Source: Heliopora coerulea (lineage: Eukaryota > Cnidaria > Anthozoa > Scleralcyonacea > Helioporidae). From it: a stretch of 64,000 nucleotides of DNA. Positions 46,201 through 52,600 of this stretch are shown here, one piece after another. The stretch spans positions 1,315,001 through 1,379,000 of the forward strand of contig JASJOG010000024.1 in NCBI GenBank assembly GCA_030142905.1. The letters run 5' to 3'. The stretch's first letter is position 1, and every line of letters starts with the position of its first letter. The notes under the pieces are model-generated. The model saw nothing but the letters and a program-made list of their open reading frames with translations. It was not told where the DNA came from and searched no databases. Both the position numbers and the translations under genes were made by a program.

Positions 46201-48207
46201 ATACAAAGACGCAAATAGATCCCAGTGTGTGGCCCTCTGGGGTGGGCGGGGTTACTCCAATTAGGAGTTTCATCTTTAAGTTTGCTCTTATACGATCTTT
46301 CAAAGCATGCCATTAATGTAATGGCAAAAAATAACAAGAATTGTTCTTTAAGCAACACTTCCCATTGTTTATTGTTTTATTGTTTTATTATTTTTATTGT
46401 TTGAAATGTTTTATTTCACGGATATTTTCTTTCTGAAACTCTTTCAAATACTGGCAGGAATTCACCATTGCATTAACTAAGTAATTATGTCTTTCAAAAT
46501 GTGACTTTTCATTATTTATAATTTTCAAAGCATCTTCCAATGAATGGCCAGAATTTCCGACTAATCAATTAACTAATTAATTGTCAAAAGGTTAGACAAG
46601 ACAGTCCCTTCCCTCCCCTCTACTCTAACAAATTTCCTCTTTTCTAGTTATCTAGTGGTTCAGGTTCAGTTTGGGACTTCGGCATGGCCAAATTAAAAGG
46701 TACCAGCCGGATTTTCAATAAACACCACTCCTGTGAGCGTCGTTTACGACATGCTGCCGTTATACAAGTTGTGATAACTTGCTGACTTATCGACGCGATT
46801 TCAATAAATAATGAACTATGAGATTCTCTCAACGAGACGCCTTTAAATCATCATTCTTCTTTGATAACGTATTATCAATATGAAAAAAAAAATAAATTGT
46901 GGCGTCAGACTAACGCAGAAATGACATCAGGAAATATAAAAATGTTTCAGTAACACATAGTTAACATGAATGTCTGACTAAGGGATTGTTCATAAACATG
47001 ACAAATACCGCGTGACAGAAATACCGGAAACCTCTCCTTTTAAATCACATTGATCTTGGCAAGATTTCCTCCCACCGGAGAAAAAAAAAATATTGCACAG
47101 AACTCAGTCCATCAAACCACAAATTATGTCACTTGTAAATCATAATTAACTTTAGAGTACACGAAACAAACTGTAAAAGTAATAATCGAGCATCTCCCGA
47201 TGGATACGTCAACTCTTGCGTATCTCTGAAGACATTAAAAATTAAGACATTATAGATTAGATTGAGTGCTCCTTGAAGAATTATACCATCTGTTTGTCTC
47301 CAGTATCCGTGTCTTTTATTTTAAAAACGGCTTTATTGAGGCTGAACTCGACAAACACATCAGATATATTGGCATACACAACTTTTATTATGATGATAAA
47401 AATGTTCCGAATCACCATTAAACTCTATGCTGAACCCTGTAATGTTATGTAAGCTGTCTGTTTTATGTCTCTATCACAAATCTCTATGTCTACTATAATT
47501 AACGAATCAGATTGTTTCAGTCTGATGCTTGATAATAGATCTTTTGTTTCAACACAGCGAGAAACGTCGATATTTCTTTTCTCAGTTCGTGTACATAACA
47601 ATGTATATATATATAATCTTGATGTTTTTTAAAGCATAATTGTCGACGTAGCTCTGACATCTGAAGGTCTTATATGTTCTGCGCGAAAAATAGTCCGGTC
47701 AGGTTCCTTCACTAAGACTTATAATAGCATGAACACTTCAACACCATAAGTTTACCCGCAAGACCGATTAATTGGATTTACCTCGGCAATAATAAAAAAC
47801 CGTATGTATGAAAAAAGTGGTACTCATTTAGAAGTTTTTCCTTGTATAACTGCGGTTGCTTACATTAAACTTCTTTGAAGTTCATCAAGCGCACCAGCAA
47901 TCCATTAGAATTGAAACATTACAACTGTTAGACTGTTCGATCGGTAAAGGTGTATTTTCCGCTGTTTTGTTTTAACATTAAAGTTAGTGACACTTCCCTC
48001 ATCATACATTAACCCTTTTTCAGAGTGTTTAAAGACCTTTATCTAACAAATCAAATCCAGAAGTTTTTCGACGAACGAATTAAATTGATTTTTAGTACGA
48101 CAAGGTTGGTCATTAGGACACTTACCCGCCCGTTGTCCGATGAAGGTGCATACAAAGGCAAACAAACAGATAAGTCTCAATACGGTTACTAAATTCTCCG
48201 TAAGCAT
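4860..48207 (-). CDS. Ig/FN3 receptor tyrosine pseudokinase, 17-exon gene model
   Basis: Single-pass membrane receptor of the FGFR-like tyrosine kinase group, assembled by hand from 17 minus-strand exons with GT/AG borders and matching phases. The model totals 2517 nt, giving 838 residues. Approximate layout: signal peptide 1-26, Ig 36-124 (C55, W67, C106), FN3 127-225, RPTP-type FN3 228-362, FN3 364-449, TM 457-481 followed by RRRNK, kinase region 560-822. The kinase part aligns without gaps to FGFR from the VAIK strand to INLLG. VAIK Lys is Arg598, the alpha-C Glu is Ile615, DFG is KFG (Lys724) and HRD is HGD, with Asp706 and Asn711 kept. Two loop glycines are lost. By kinase-family knowledge this predicts little or no phosphotransfer, so a scaffold, decoy or dimerisation role is inferred. 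Weak points are the activation segment (exon 15) and the lack of any transcript evidence. Confidence 0.85.
5008..6241. other. Intron 16
   Basis: Intron between exons 16 and 17. AT-rich and without a recognised repeat or ORF. Confidence 0.6.
6242..6338 (-). CDS. Exon 16: kinase subdomain X
   Basis: Encodes GGCPYNGKDEHWLLNTLKGD and YRLPCPEHVSEAL, the GGxPY...G.R...P..C...L pattern of tyrosine kinase helix G. Acceptor TTAAG, donor GTAAGT. A large foldback element begins about 80 bp away in the intron on its 5' side. Confidence 0.92.
6418..7905. mobile_element. Foldback element with long inverted arms
   Basis: The left arm (about 6418-6890) is the reverse complement, with divergence, of the right arm (about 7440-7905). 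Shared landmarks are the outer GAACAGCAAAAGGTGTA-like end, GTATCTACG, and AAATAAAAGAGGTTCGAAC. No transposase is present. A related single arm lies at 33655-33880. It sits in the intron beside exon 16. Confidence 0.75.
6956..7156. mobile_element. MITE nested in the foldback element
   Basis: About 200 bp with inverted ends: AGTTCACAGCACTTTGTTAG at the left and its near-complement GCAAAGTGCAGTGAACT at the right. It occupies the centre of the larger inverted repeat and is non-coding. Confidence 0.65.
7906..8800. other. Intronic, no recognised element
   Basis: Part of the 5.4-kb intron between exon 16 and candidate exon 15. Searched on the minus strand for a kinase activation-segment exon. None was convincing. 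Confidence 0.5.
8803..8978. repeat. Compound tetranucleotide microsatellite
   Basis: (AAAT)n passes into (GATA)n, then (GATG)n, then GATA again. All steps differ by one base, as expected for slippage with point change. The long minus-strand ORF across it is an artefact of the repeat. Confidence 0.95.
9093..9186. repeat. Dispersed short repeat (ATCGTCTG family), copy 2
   Basis: CCCCTTGACAAGTAGAATCG then TCTAACATTAGCCAAGC, diverged from copies 1 and 4. Confidence 0.6.
9838..10180. mobile_element. Small foldback element
   Basis: The left arm containing TGTGGTAGACTTGAGAAAGA is inverted at the right as TCTTCTCAAGTCTACAACAA. Arms are about 55 bp with a centre of about 230 bp. Non-coding. Confidence 0.65.
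10181..11748. other. Intron next to the missing activation-segment exon
   Basis: No recognised repeat. Minus-strand open stretches at 10181-10372 and 10921-11133 show no kinase motif. Confidence 0.5.
11749..11794 (-). CDS. Exon 15 (candidate): 46-nt remnant of the activation segment
   Basis: Between an ACAG acceptor and a GTAGGT donor lie 15 codons plus one base, VLNSVKYNGWSDAFC. They start in phase 0 and end in phase 1, exactly what exons 14 and 16 need. No canonical exon with (W)xAPE and SDVWSFG was found by eye in the 5.6-kb interval. If it is real, about 30 residues of the C-lobe (P+1 loop, F helix) are absent. It could be a chance fit. Confidence 0.3.
11923..12045 (-). CDS. Exon 14: catalytic loop and degenerate DFG
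   Basis: Encodes IMHGDLSARNVLV, which keeps the catalytic Asp and the Asn, but with HGD in place of HRD. Then comes CKLSKFGEYPLVF, where DFG is KFG, removing the Mg-binding Asp. It ends YSTKKK at a GTAAAG donor, phase 0. Confidence 0.95.
12185..12372 (-). CDS. Exon 13: hinge and helices D-E
   Basis: Encodes DPLTIIMEYVPYGDLLGYLR (hinge and helix D), a kinase-insert-like stretch, then LMSFAEQIASGMAHLERYK (helix E). The pattern is typical of receptor tyrosine kinases. Acceptor CAAG, donor GTAAGTAA. Confidence 0.95.
12566..12676 (-). CDS. Exon 12: alpha-C helix
   Basis: Encodes DSSESKKGEFMSIMETMKKL and EGVINLLGCITNQ. It aligns without gaps to the FGFR alpha-C region. The position of the salt-bridge Glu is Ile, with another Glu two residues later. 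The acceptor is TTAG and the donor GTATCT. Confidence 0.92.
13059..14047 (+). mobile_element. hAT-like DNA transposon, internally deleted, copy A
   Basis: Ends CAGGGGCGGAGA and, inverted, CAAGGGCGGAGA, flanked by the 5-bp direct repeat CATTG (13054-13058 and 14048-14052). A related element with its own 5-bp duplication lies at 58102-58845. It carries one transposase-like ORF. hAT elements usually duplicate 8 bp, so the 5-bp duplication is atypical. Confidence 0.8.
13214..13762 (+). pseudogene. hAT/P52rIPK-like transposase fragment
   Basis: 182-residue ORF inside copy A. The segment QPALPRYRRPPARVEEG followed by YYCHIYFEACDLLLAELEERF has the arrangement RPxxPRxRxxPxR...YYxxxYFExxD......RF. 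This is seen in hAT-type proteins annotated as 52 kDa repressor of the inhibitor of the protein kinase or ZMYM1-like. The upstream zinc-finger/RNase-H part and the C-terminal dimerisation motif are missing, and the first ~30 codons lie in the non-coding terminal region. Unlikely to be functional. Confidence 0.55.
14189..15605 (+). mobile_element. Tc1/mariner transposon, nearly intact
   Basis: About 1.4 kb with terminal inverted repeats CAGTTACTGCCCAAAAGTTT and its inverted match CTTTTGGGCAGTAACTG, flanked by TA on both sides (14187-14188 and 15606-15607). It contains a full-length Tc1 transposase reading frame with one nonsense codon. Inserted in the receptor intron between exons 11 and 12, in antisense to the gene. 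Confidence 0.95.
14366..15400 (+). pseudogene. Tc1-type transposase with one in-frame TAG
   Basis: Cut-and-paste transposase acting at the inverted repeats. The N-terminal paired-like helix-turn-helix (VRGGASISKIAEETKRSRGT) and the linker GRPLKTTPRDHRHLERLV precede a stop after YYGR. The same frame continues after TAG with ARKKPY. The catalytic core is complete: FTDESK (first Asp), LQDDNAPVHRA (second Asp), then NPIENLW, with 34 residues between Asp and Glu (DD34E). The C-terminus ANGFATKY matches Tc1 length. Only the single nonsense codon at 14714-14716 is seen. Confidence 0.93.
15921..16190. repeat. Dispersed repeat with a conserved GTGCTTTATCGG dyad, copy 1
   Basis: Starts GAGCAGGAGTGCTTTATCGG and contains the inverted CGATAAAGCACGTACTG about 40 bp on. 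The same layout recurs at 53921-54205 with many substitutions. No ORF is shared. The short ORF at 15698-15958 is not supported. Confidence 0.75.
16191..19840. other. Intron 11 proximal part
   Basis: AT-rich intron with a diverged ATCGTCTG-family repeat at about 16960-17052 and a CTCGACT-rich stretch at 18187-18300. Otherwise no ORF or element recognised. Confidence 0.5.
18187..18300. repeat. Degenerate CTCGACT tandem stretch
   Basis: Irregular repeats of CTCGACT and variants, including ACTCGACTCGACTCGAG, over about 110 bp, partly palindromic. Purpose unknown. Confidence 0.8.
19841..20081 (-). CDS. Exon 11: juxtamembrane and kinase N-lobe with lost ATP-site residues
   Basis: Juxtamembrane INRNDDIQLDEIESK, then INWECSKDSIKVLKVLEN opening the kinase fold. 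The glycine-rich loop reads LENDDFGEI, so only the last Gly of GxGxxG remains. The VAIK strand reads VMMRILK, with Arg where the ATP-binding Lys belongs. The donor is GTAGGA. Confidence 0.9.
20082..20977. other. Intron 10, no recognised element
   Basis: Short overlapping ORFs only. No motif recognised. Confidence 0.45.
20978..21041 (+). repeat. tRNA-like SINE head
   Basis: A-box-like GATAGCTCAACAGGTGG and B-box-like GAGTTCAAATCCT at tRNA spacing. It does not close into a full cloverleaf. It is followed at once by CAGTAGCGTAACTAGGGGGC, the left end of a hAT-type non-autonomous element. Best read as a tRNA-derived SINE fragment. Confidence 0.5.
21043..21800. mobile_element. hAT-type non-autonomous left ends
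   Basis: CAGTAGCGTAACTAGG at 21043 and CAGTGGCGGATTAAAAC at about 21360 match the CAGTGGCG terminal type. No matching right ends were found, so boundaries are uncertain. Confidence 0.35.
22106..22147. repeat. (TA)n microsatellite
   Basis: About 40 bp of TA directly before the first Penelope-like element. TA runs also border the 54-56 kb array and occur at 56568-56611, 57870-57900 and 62284-62326. Confidence 0.95.
22196..22225 (-). ncRNA. Hammerhead-like hairpin (a)
   Basis: On the minus strand: CTGACGA, one spacer base, a 7-bp stem closed by TGAA, then GAAAGC. This has the CUGANGA...GAAA core of hammerhead ribozymes, but stem II is offset by one base from the textbook form. It lies at the edge of Penelope-like element 1. 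At the 3' end of the element the sense copy is cut off within CTGA. Confidence 0.4.
22350..24020 (+). pseudogene. Penelope-like RT with GIY-YIG endonuclease, broken
   Basis: Reverse transcriptase plus C-terminal GIY-YIG nuclease. Visible in order: FYGLPKIHKPNTPLRPIVS (RT motif), a frameshift near 22735, MVSFDVVSLFTSIP (first catalytic Asp), QISGTPMGSPLSSFLAE, HVDDVFAIV (VDD box), LPFLGVLL, YRKNTHTDQVLNYHSNHS, a TAA at 23591-23593, and in the same frame AIYMFNCNDCTQSYIG. This is followed by a second TAA where the GIY-YIG family has a polar residue, then TRLTEHENAIKRH. One frameshift and two nonsense codons make it non-functional. Confidence 0.88.
24292..24386 (-). CDS. Exon 10: juxtamembrane segment
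   Basis: Polar and acidic stretch GLVEEGKIDGETVKQ through NNIEEEVEL. The acceptor is TTCAG and the donor GTTAGT, slightly off consensus. It fits between exons 9 and 11 in phase. The 3' end of a Penelope-like relic lies within about 100 bp of this exon. Confidence 0.75.
24960..25339 (+). pseudogene. Orphan GIY-YIG domain of another Penelope-like element
   Basis: KCECGSRYVGRTTQRLSERI and KQHVPRVIRNK match the Cx(C)..YVGrT.qrL..RikqHvP form of Penelope-type GIY-YIG domains. Next come SAIGRHLLSNRCANNY, FSILAKCRSAFFLKIMES and a stop after NPSFVG. No RT is present upstream. The family differs from elements 1 and 2. Confidence 0.75.
25663..25782 (-). CDS. Exon 9: transmembrane helix
   Basis: Encodes a hydrophobic run of about 25 residues (LLIIIIAVGAVVLLL onward to VVCF), then the cytosolic stop-transfer RRRNKEKQ. 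This makes a type I single-pass receptor. The donor is GTAAAT and the acceptor TTTAAG. Confidence 0.93.
25783..27906. other. Intron 8, no recognised element
   Basis: Searched for further FN3 exons because of the neighbouring domains. None was found and phases do not require one. The plus-strand ORF at 26418-26732 has no recognisable motif. Confidence 0.45.
27907..28167 (-). CDS. Exon 8: third FN3 domain
   Basis: One-exon FN3: SLEISWDTI, YYKLLVKQ, VPYKLKGLKTGETYIAYLSV and a final LKTTAE. It is flanked by CCAG and GTACGA, phase 1 at both ends. It sits directly before the membrane exon. Confidence 0.9.
28307..28352 (-). CDS. Exon 7: 46-nt linker exon
   Basis: Encodes EKIIYGKAKTLVAST, the last strand of the RPTP-type FN3. 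It is needed to repair the phase between exon 6 (ends phase 0) and exon 8 (begins with two bases of a codon). Acceptor TTTTTTAG, donor GTAAGAG, 15 codons plus one base. Confidence 0.75.
29610..29868 (-). CDS. Exon 6: membrane-proximal RPTP-type FN3 domain
   Basis: Reads SYQIFVENIQ, then YIAADF, VLGDEEWYGFHYNARLKPL and TKYRIYIRAL. This matches the pattern YxIxVE...YxAA...F.vGD...YxGxxNxxLxP...Y.iy.rA of the FN3 next to the membrane in receptor tyrosine phosphatases of the kappa/mu type. Similar modules occur in some invertebrate receptor kinases. The acceptor is CCCTAG and the donor GTAAGC. Confidence 0.85.
30745..30941. mobile_element. MITE with 43-bp inverted ends
   Basis: TTAGGGTCCATTTACACGAT at the left pairs with the right end ATCGTGTGGATAGGCCTTAA. 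Inside, GTCGTATACGATTGTTC is mirrored by GAATCGTATACGAC. Non-coding. The minus ORF over it is spurious. Confidence 0.8.
31674..31746 (+). repeat. tRNA-like sequence, probably SINE head
   Basis: A box TGGCTCAGTTGG is perfect. The B box GGTTCGATTTC has one deviation. GCCTTC at the start can pair with the closing GGAGGGC, but the T-stem (GCGGG with TCCAGC) does not pair properly. A tRNA pseudogene or SINE head is likelier than a working tRNA. Confidence 0.5.
31944..32046 (-). CDS. Exon 5: start of second FN3 domain
   Basis: Encodes a proline-containing linker (PESPEI) and the first strands, ending RNNREI. It was found because exon 6 begins in mid-domain with SYQIFVE. The phases (1 in, 2 out) join exons 4 and 6 exactly. 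The acceptor is CTTTTAG and the donor GTGAGT. The usual FN3 Trp is not obvious here. Confidence 0.75.
32701..33006 (-). CDS. Exon 4: first fibronectin type III domain
   Basis: One exon carries a whole FN3 domain: the B-strand VSW, VYTLYYN in strand C, then LTGLEPFTTYMMYMTATNE (the L.PxTxY signature) and the closing GEGGPSE. Several NxT/NxS sites suggest glycosylation outside the cell. The acceptor is TTCTAG and the donor GTAAGG. Phase 1 at both ends, as usual for shuffled extracellular modules. Confidence 0.92.
33007..33654. other. Intron 3, 3' part
   Basis: No ORF or element recognised. It leads into the isolated foldback arm at 33655. Confidence 0.45.
33655..33880. mobile_element. Isolated arm of the 6.4-7.9 kb foldback family
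   Basis: Matches the right arm in order: TTGCATAATTGAAATTTTAT, AATGGTGTTAATGG, GCGTATCTACG, GAGGTTGGC and CTGGTAATGAACAGCAAAAG. Roughly 85% identical by eye. The partner arm is missing. Confidence 0.8.
34207..34260. repeat. (TTA)n microsatellite
   Basis: A TTA run with a few interruptions, just before Penelope-like element 2. Confidence 0.95.
34400..36054 (+). pseudogene. Penelope-like RT with GIY-YIG endonuclease, broken
   Basis: Visible: AIRGSIKHHKPNHPFRPIVT, then after a frameshift MASFDVVSLFTAIP (catalytic Asp), IHGCAMGSPVSPIIANLCME, RFVDDVFSII (VDD box) and LAFLDT followed by TAG at 35127-35129. Next comes TDRYLDYHSHHHKKHK in another frame, and ORF 35419-36054 with VVYKIDCMDSSWCYIGETER and TRKKEHTRDIK, a GIY-YIG nuclease with its YIG and Arg region intact. 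At least two frameshifts or stops separate the parts. Confidence 0.88.
36060..36089 (+). ncRNA. Hammerhead-like hairpin (b)
   Basis: CTGTCGA, one A, a 6-bp stem with one mismatch (GATTGC with GCAACC), then GAAAGC. It lies 6 bp after the GIY-YIG ORF on the sense strand. The layout equals motif (a), but the core A6 is U, so cleavage would be impaired. Confidence 0.35.
36303..36335 (-). ncRNA. Hammerhead-like hairpin (e), degenerate core
   Basis: Minus strand: TTATAA where CTGATGA would stand, then one G, a GACAC/GTGTC stem with the loop TTGACCAAG, then GAAACG. The position and GAAAC half fit the Penelope-associated pattern. The other half is lost. Confidence 0.25.
36351..37430. other. Intron 3, no recognised element
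   Basis: AT-rich. No ORF, repeat or exon signature. Confidence 0.45.
37430..38480 (+). pseudogene. Decayed LINE reverse transcriptase
   Basis: Reading across stops and frameshifts: FDTAYHKILIDKFKLFGVRV (motif A region), ISYFSKR, a DGTNLIFF-like remnant of the YADD box, TLGMVIDE, and LQNGAARMVTGH with SNIILNKLEWISLNEQREKH (the LINE C-terminal AARxxTG...L.W..L..R pattern). 5' truncated and very old, followed by an AT-rich 3' region to 38780. Confidence 0.7.
38480..39714. other. LINE 3' region and intron
   Basis: 38480-38780 is low-complexity TATTATTATTT/AATAAAATAAA sequence, probably the 3' UTR of the LINE relic. The remainder up to exon 3 shows nothing. Confidence 0.5.
39715..39879 (-). CDS. 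Exon 3: second half of Ig domain
   Basis: Contains the F-strand signature DEGKYKCEAKN followed by NGSVSFQFKVSV. It closes the only Ig domain in the receptor. The acceptor is GTTTAG and the donor GTAAGA. Phase 1 at both ends. Confidence 0.9.
40719..40844 (-). CDS. Exon 2: first half of Ig domain
   Basis: Encodes LSPPEISDH through IELFCTVIGFPLPTITWSK. This contains the B-strand Cys and the C-strand Trp of an I-set-like Ig fold. The acceptor is TTGTAG and the donor GTAAAC. Phase 1 at both ends, joining exon 3 in mid-Ig. Confidence 0.9.
40845..42430. other. Intron 1, 3' third
   Basis: A CAGTGGCGTAGGAACAGG hAT-type left end lies just before at 40292 in intron 2. Here no element is seen. The 117-residue plus-strand ORF 41989-42342 has no recognised motif. 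Confidence 0.4.
42466..42745. repeat. GATCG-rich irregular repeat
   Basis: Many GATCGCTGG, GATCGTC and GATCGCC words in about 280 bp, for example CAGCGATCGCTGGATCGCTG. Partly palindromic. No ORF and no terminal structure. Confidence 0.7.
42796..42957. mobile_element. 162-bp Tc1/pogo-type MITE
   Basis: CAGTCAACACTCTC at the left and GAGGGAGTTGACTG at the right are inverted, flanked by TA on each side (42794-42795, 42958-42959). Internally CGGACACCTCTCTTAGGCGG recurs. Typical of pogo/Tigger-like MITEs with CAGTC ends. Confidence 0.85.
42960..48125. other. Intron 1, 5' part
   Basis: No exon, RNA gene or transposon recognised apart from a (CTGT)n run at 45409-45433. AT-rich with scattered short ORFs. 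Confidence 0.45.
48126..48207 (-). CDS. Exon 1: start codon and signal peptide
   Basis: Begins MLTENLVTVLRLICLFAF, a short polar N-terminus followed by a hydrophobic h-region, and ends in QRA before a GTAAGTG donor. An in-frame TAA lies four codons upstream of the ATG, which fixes the start if the exon is continuous there. It ends after the first base of a codon, matching exon 2. The intron that follows is about 7.3 kb. Confidence 0.75.
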
Positions 48208-49366
48208 TCTGATGGTTTATTTTCAGGCAATATGAAAATTAAATACAGCTCTTCTCAAAGTCTGCACGTCTTGTTCATGACAACTCCGTTTCACAGCTAA
48301 ACTGTAATTGAATGCCACTTAACAAAACCCAAAGGCCTGCTCCGCGTTAATTATATGCTGTGGATTTATGTCACCACATCCACCAATTAGGAAACAGTTC
48401 ATTCGTTAAGCTCATGCTTTTGTAAGTTTACAACTCACATATATATCTTGAAACGAAACGGTTTCCATAGCTAGTCCATATCTTCCAAGCTAAAGCAATT
48501 GGTAAACTATCAGCTACTCATAAAAACTCCTATTAACATCAAAGTTATACTTCTGGGAAAAAAAAACGTATGATAGTAACTACCCATAATTTAGGAGAGT
48601 TAAACGCTCAGAATGTTAGAAGGTGTTGGTGAACATTCACAGCACGCTTGTTTGACTTTAAATGAAAATAAGACTACACTGGACATCATCCAAAAGTCCG
48701 CTTTCTTCTAAAGGAGTGAAGGGAAGGATATTAAATAACGTCATGTAAGGGTGCTATTTCTGCAAAACTTGTTTATGAAGTAAATCAACTGCTCACAAAC
48801 TGTCCTTATACAATACTGTATGCTAACTGAAAACAAAACTAGACCTTTTAATTCTCTCCCAACTCTTTTAATCACTTTATCAAGAAATTTACGAACTATC
48901 GAACGGGATCGGTGCACCTTGTTTATTTAACCTGCATGATCGTTGGGCGAGGGGAAGATGCTGTCAAAACGTTGGCCAAACCGTGCCATGTGAAAGGGCA
49001 CTTTTATTCTGTTAGATGCATTCTACATTCTTGACAGTCATTTTGGCATTGTACTTTTGATGAGTTTAAAGAGCAGCGGTTGTTTTAGCGAACAACTCGC
49101 ATTCTGAAACAGGGTAACAAACTATAAAAACAAAGATAAGCGGCTTGATATAAGATTATTTATTTTATCTTCATATAAGGTAAATATCCTGATGAGATTA
49201 CAACACACGCTAATTTGTGAGGCGTCCATCAAATGACTCACATGTCTATGATTAAAATTGAAAGCTGCACGTGATGTCTAACGTGTGTGTCGTTGTGGTT
49301 TTCTCGAAAATAACCGGAGAGAATCATCTGTCTTCTAAGCCATGCATGTCAATAATTGAGATGGTT
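48208..49366. other. 5' UTR and putative promoter of the receptor gene
   Basis: Upstream of the start codon. The transcription start cannot be fixed from sequence. No clear TATA box or transposon seen. Confidence 0.4.
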
Positions 49367-49490
49367 ATAACTCTTTCACTGAGGGAGCTTTCCCCTTGAC
49401 GGGTAAAATCGTCTGGCGTTAACCCGAATAAAATAGGCTGGTGTTAGCCCGAGTGAAATGACAGAAGTCGTTAAGCTAGAAAGAGTTAAG
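49367..49490. repeat. Dispersed short repeat (ATCGTCTG family), copy 4
   Basis: AACTCTTTCACTGAGGG at the left mirrors GAAAGAGTTAAGG at the right. Inside are TAAAATCGTCTGGCGTTA and a second GGCTGGTGTTAGCCCGAGTG half-copy. The clearest member of the family in this window. Confidence 0.75.
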
Positions 49491-49689
49491 GCTTCGATCC
49501 TTGACAAATATAATTTGCTGATCAATGAAACAACACCAATCGGCAAACTTTACCCTGGCAAGATACATGGAGAACTGTATGTTCCAACTGAGGTATCGTC
49601 CAGATTTTCACAAGATTGCTAGAATGGTGATTAAAGTATTTCTCTATGGGAGGCATTTTAATCCAATCCCTTGTTTGCTGCATGTACTA

Positions 49690-52600
49690 CCCATGGATCG
49701 AGCTCTTCCTCTGATCAATTTTTGACTCTTTCCCCGTTCTCCCTTCTCTTGTATTCATCTGGATGTTCCATTTCACTGACGTTCCTCTTCTTTCGTGCAG
49801 CCTTTAGCTGTCTTTTATCACTTTGGATGAGGTTAATGTCAAGGCTAAGCTCCTCCAATCTGACACAATCCTCGACACTGATAAGCCCTCTTCCCCCTTC
49901 TTTTCGGTGAAGGTACAAGCGGTTTACATTTCCTCTTGGGTGGAGAGTGACATACATAGTAAGCAATTTTCTGGTTTTCTGATCAAGATTTCTCAGTTCA
50001 AGCTTAGTCCAATTAATCACCCCACCACTGCATCACAATACCAATATAGTCCATGAGCTGAGAGCTTACTTTTACTATATTCCACTACTGAGTTTCGACT
50101 TGACTACTCCCTTGATTCTTCTAATGTACTACTCTTTATCCAGCTTCTCCTTCACAGTCCCGTGTTTAACACCTTCGCCTTTCAGGACCCCTAAGTACCT
50201 ATATCCATCATGATGATCGCCTTCCCCAAAAACGTGCAGCCTCCTTCCGTCCGGAAGCTCTATCCCACACTTTTTACCATTCTAGCCCTCTTCATCGCAA
50301 GCACAGAACATTTATTAATACCAAAGCTCAATCCAACATCATTACTAAATATTCTAACAGCTTGCACAAGAGAGTTAATCTCTTTCTCATCTTTTCCACA
50401 CAATTTCACATTTGGAATCCATGGACAAGAAATTATTGGTTTTTCCATCTCCCTTGCTGAGTTGACATCAAGTATTTCATTTTGCCCCACGTAAGATACT
50501 TGTGAGAGGAAACATTGCTATTACAAACAGTAGCGGTGACAGGGAATTACCTTGAAAACTCCCTCTCTTGATTGCTATGCACTTCATCAACTGATTTCTT
50601 GTTCGCTGTCAGTTGAGTTTTCAAATCCTCCATACTCTCACTGAGAAGTGTTTTCATATTTTCCGCGGCCCCAACCATTTCTAGTGTCTCCATGATCCAA
50701 GAATGAGGAACTGAATCATAAGCTTTTTTATCGCCATAACAAGATTTGTTCTTCTTTTCTTACAGTCCTGTAAAACTACTTTGTCTGTCATTAGTTGGTC
50801 CCTGGTTTCTTTACTGTTCTTACGGTATCCCTTTTGTTAATCAGGGAATATAGATCATATCTCTCTAGGTGTTCATAGAGTTCTTCTGATATAATGCCAG
50901 TGAGCAGTTTCCTCATGAGGGACATTGGCGGTGGAAGATGTCTGATATTGGAGAGGAGGGGGACTAATTCTTACGAAAAACTTGAAGAAGTATGGTCCAT
51001 ACCACTGATTTCCCGTCAAAATTTCAGAAAGTTTAAATAAGGTAGTTTTTTCATTTTCTGATTTCACAGGTCACTAGAAAGAAATTTCATGTTCAGGGGG
51101 ACTGAAAAATCTCTAGGGGGAATCTGGAGGCATACTCATCCTGGAAATTTTGAAATCGGGAGTCTTTGAAAAGTTATTTCCTCCGTTTTGGAGTCAGAAT
51201 TTATAGAATTCCGAAGGTCACACAACGCCATGTAAAATGTTCATTGTTAGGGTGGGACATTCTGTGCCCATTCGCAGTACACTCCACAAAAACCTCTTGC
51301 GTTGATATCGAATACTTAAGGGGCTCAGCCTCTGCTTCCACCGTTTTAGGAGCACAATTTCTTTGTTTCCAAGCAACATATTTCATGAATAAAGATATCA
51401 ATTGGGACAAAATTTCTTACTCTATTAGTTCAGTAAAGCAAAAACAAAATTTTAGGTATAGGTCCAAAATATTGGGGGGCGTAGTCCCTTCGTCTGAAAT
51501 ATTAGGAACTATAAGACCTCCTAGCCCCCTATTCCGCCACCTATGTGGGGCAAACATGTTATTGGACGATAATTTTCTGTTTTGTTTTCTTTATCTGGAT
51601 TCTTGATAACCAGTACAGTCTGACCTAGTACCACCCAACCCGGCACCCATCCGTTATTGAGACAACCTTGCAACTGTCTAGCTATTCTTTCATTTAAGAA
51701 CTTCGTATTCTTCAGTCAGAATCTGTGGACATTGCCTGGTCCAGGGACTTTCCAGTTAGGAAATTTTTTCAATTGGTTACTGATCTTCTCTACGTCTATA
51801 ACTAAATTCTGTTGAACCTCTACCTGTTGATCTTCTTTCATGTCTTTTTAGCCATGATGACTCCTTCTTATGTTCACCTGGGTTAGACCACAGCTGTTTT
51901 CAAAACATTTTGCTCTCCTCCTCATTAGGCATATGCTGGTTTTGCCTGATCCGCTGGATCTATTTGCTGGTAAAAATCTCAGGTTAGTCTGAAACAATCT
52001 GTTCTGTTGGTATTGTCTAATTCTTTCGTCATGTTTCTTCACTTTTTGCAGCCTTTGCTGTTATTCGCTGTTTTAGTTCTTCGATAACAACAGCTATACC
52101 CTATCTCTTGATCCTTTTTTTTTCCAGTCTCATCTTGATCTTCCTTTTATTGCATTCTTGCTTGCTGATCTGCTTTAGCTGACACAAATCTTTTTTAGGT
52201 TTGTTTATTTGCCCCTGCAGCCTTCTCTTCCACCAGAGCTCTTTGTTTTCCTTCTTCCACCAGAGTCGGATTGCAAGTCTCTCGGTCACCACCACTGTAC
52301 TAGCATGTATAAGGTTATTGGTTTCCGTAATGTTTTCTGTCCAATTATAATAGAAACTTCCTCAACCATCCTCATTTCCCCCTCTATCCGTTTCTTTGAC
52401 ACACCTTTCAAAGATGGTAATCTCTCACCCTTGCTTGTGCTTGCCCTTAATTCATTTAGTCTGTCCCAAATCACCTTTTCCTCGGTACTAAGTTCTAAGC
52501 TGGGTACTTCTGTACATTCTTGTGTTTGTAGTTGCTGTGGTGTACCTAGTTGTTCTGGTGTTTGTGGTAGTTGTGAAAGGTCTTCCTCATGCACGTTATG

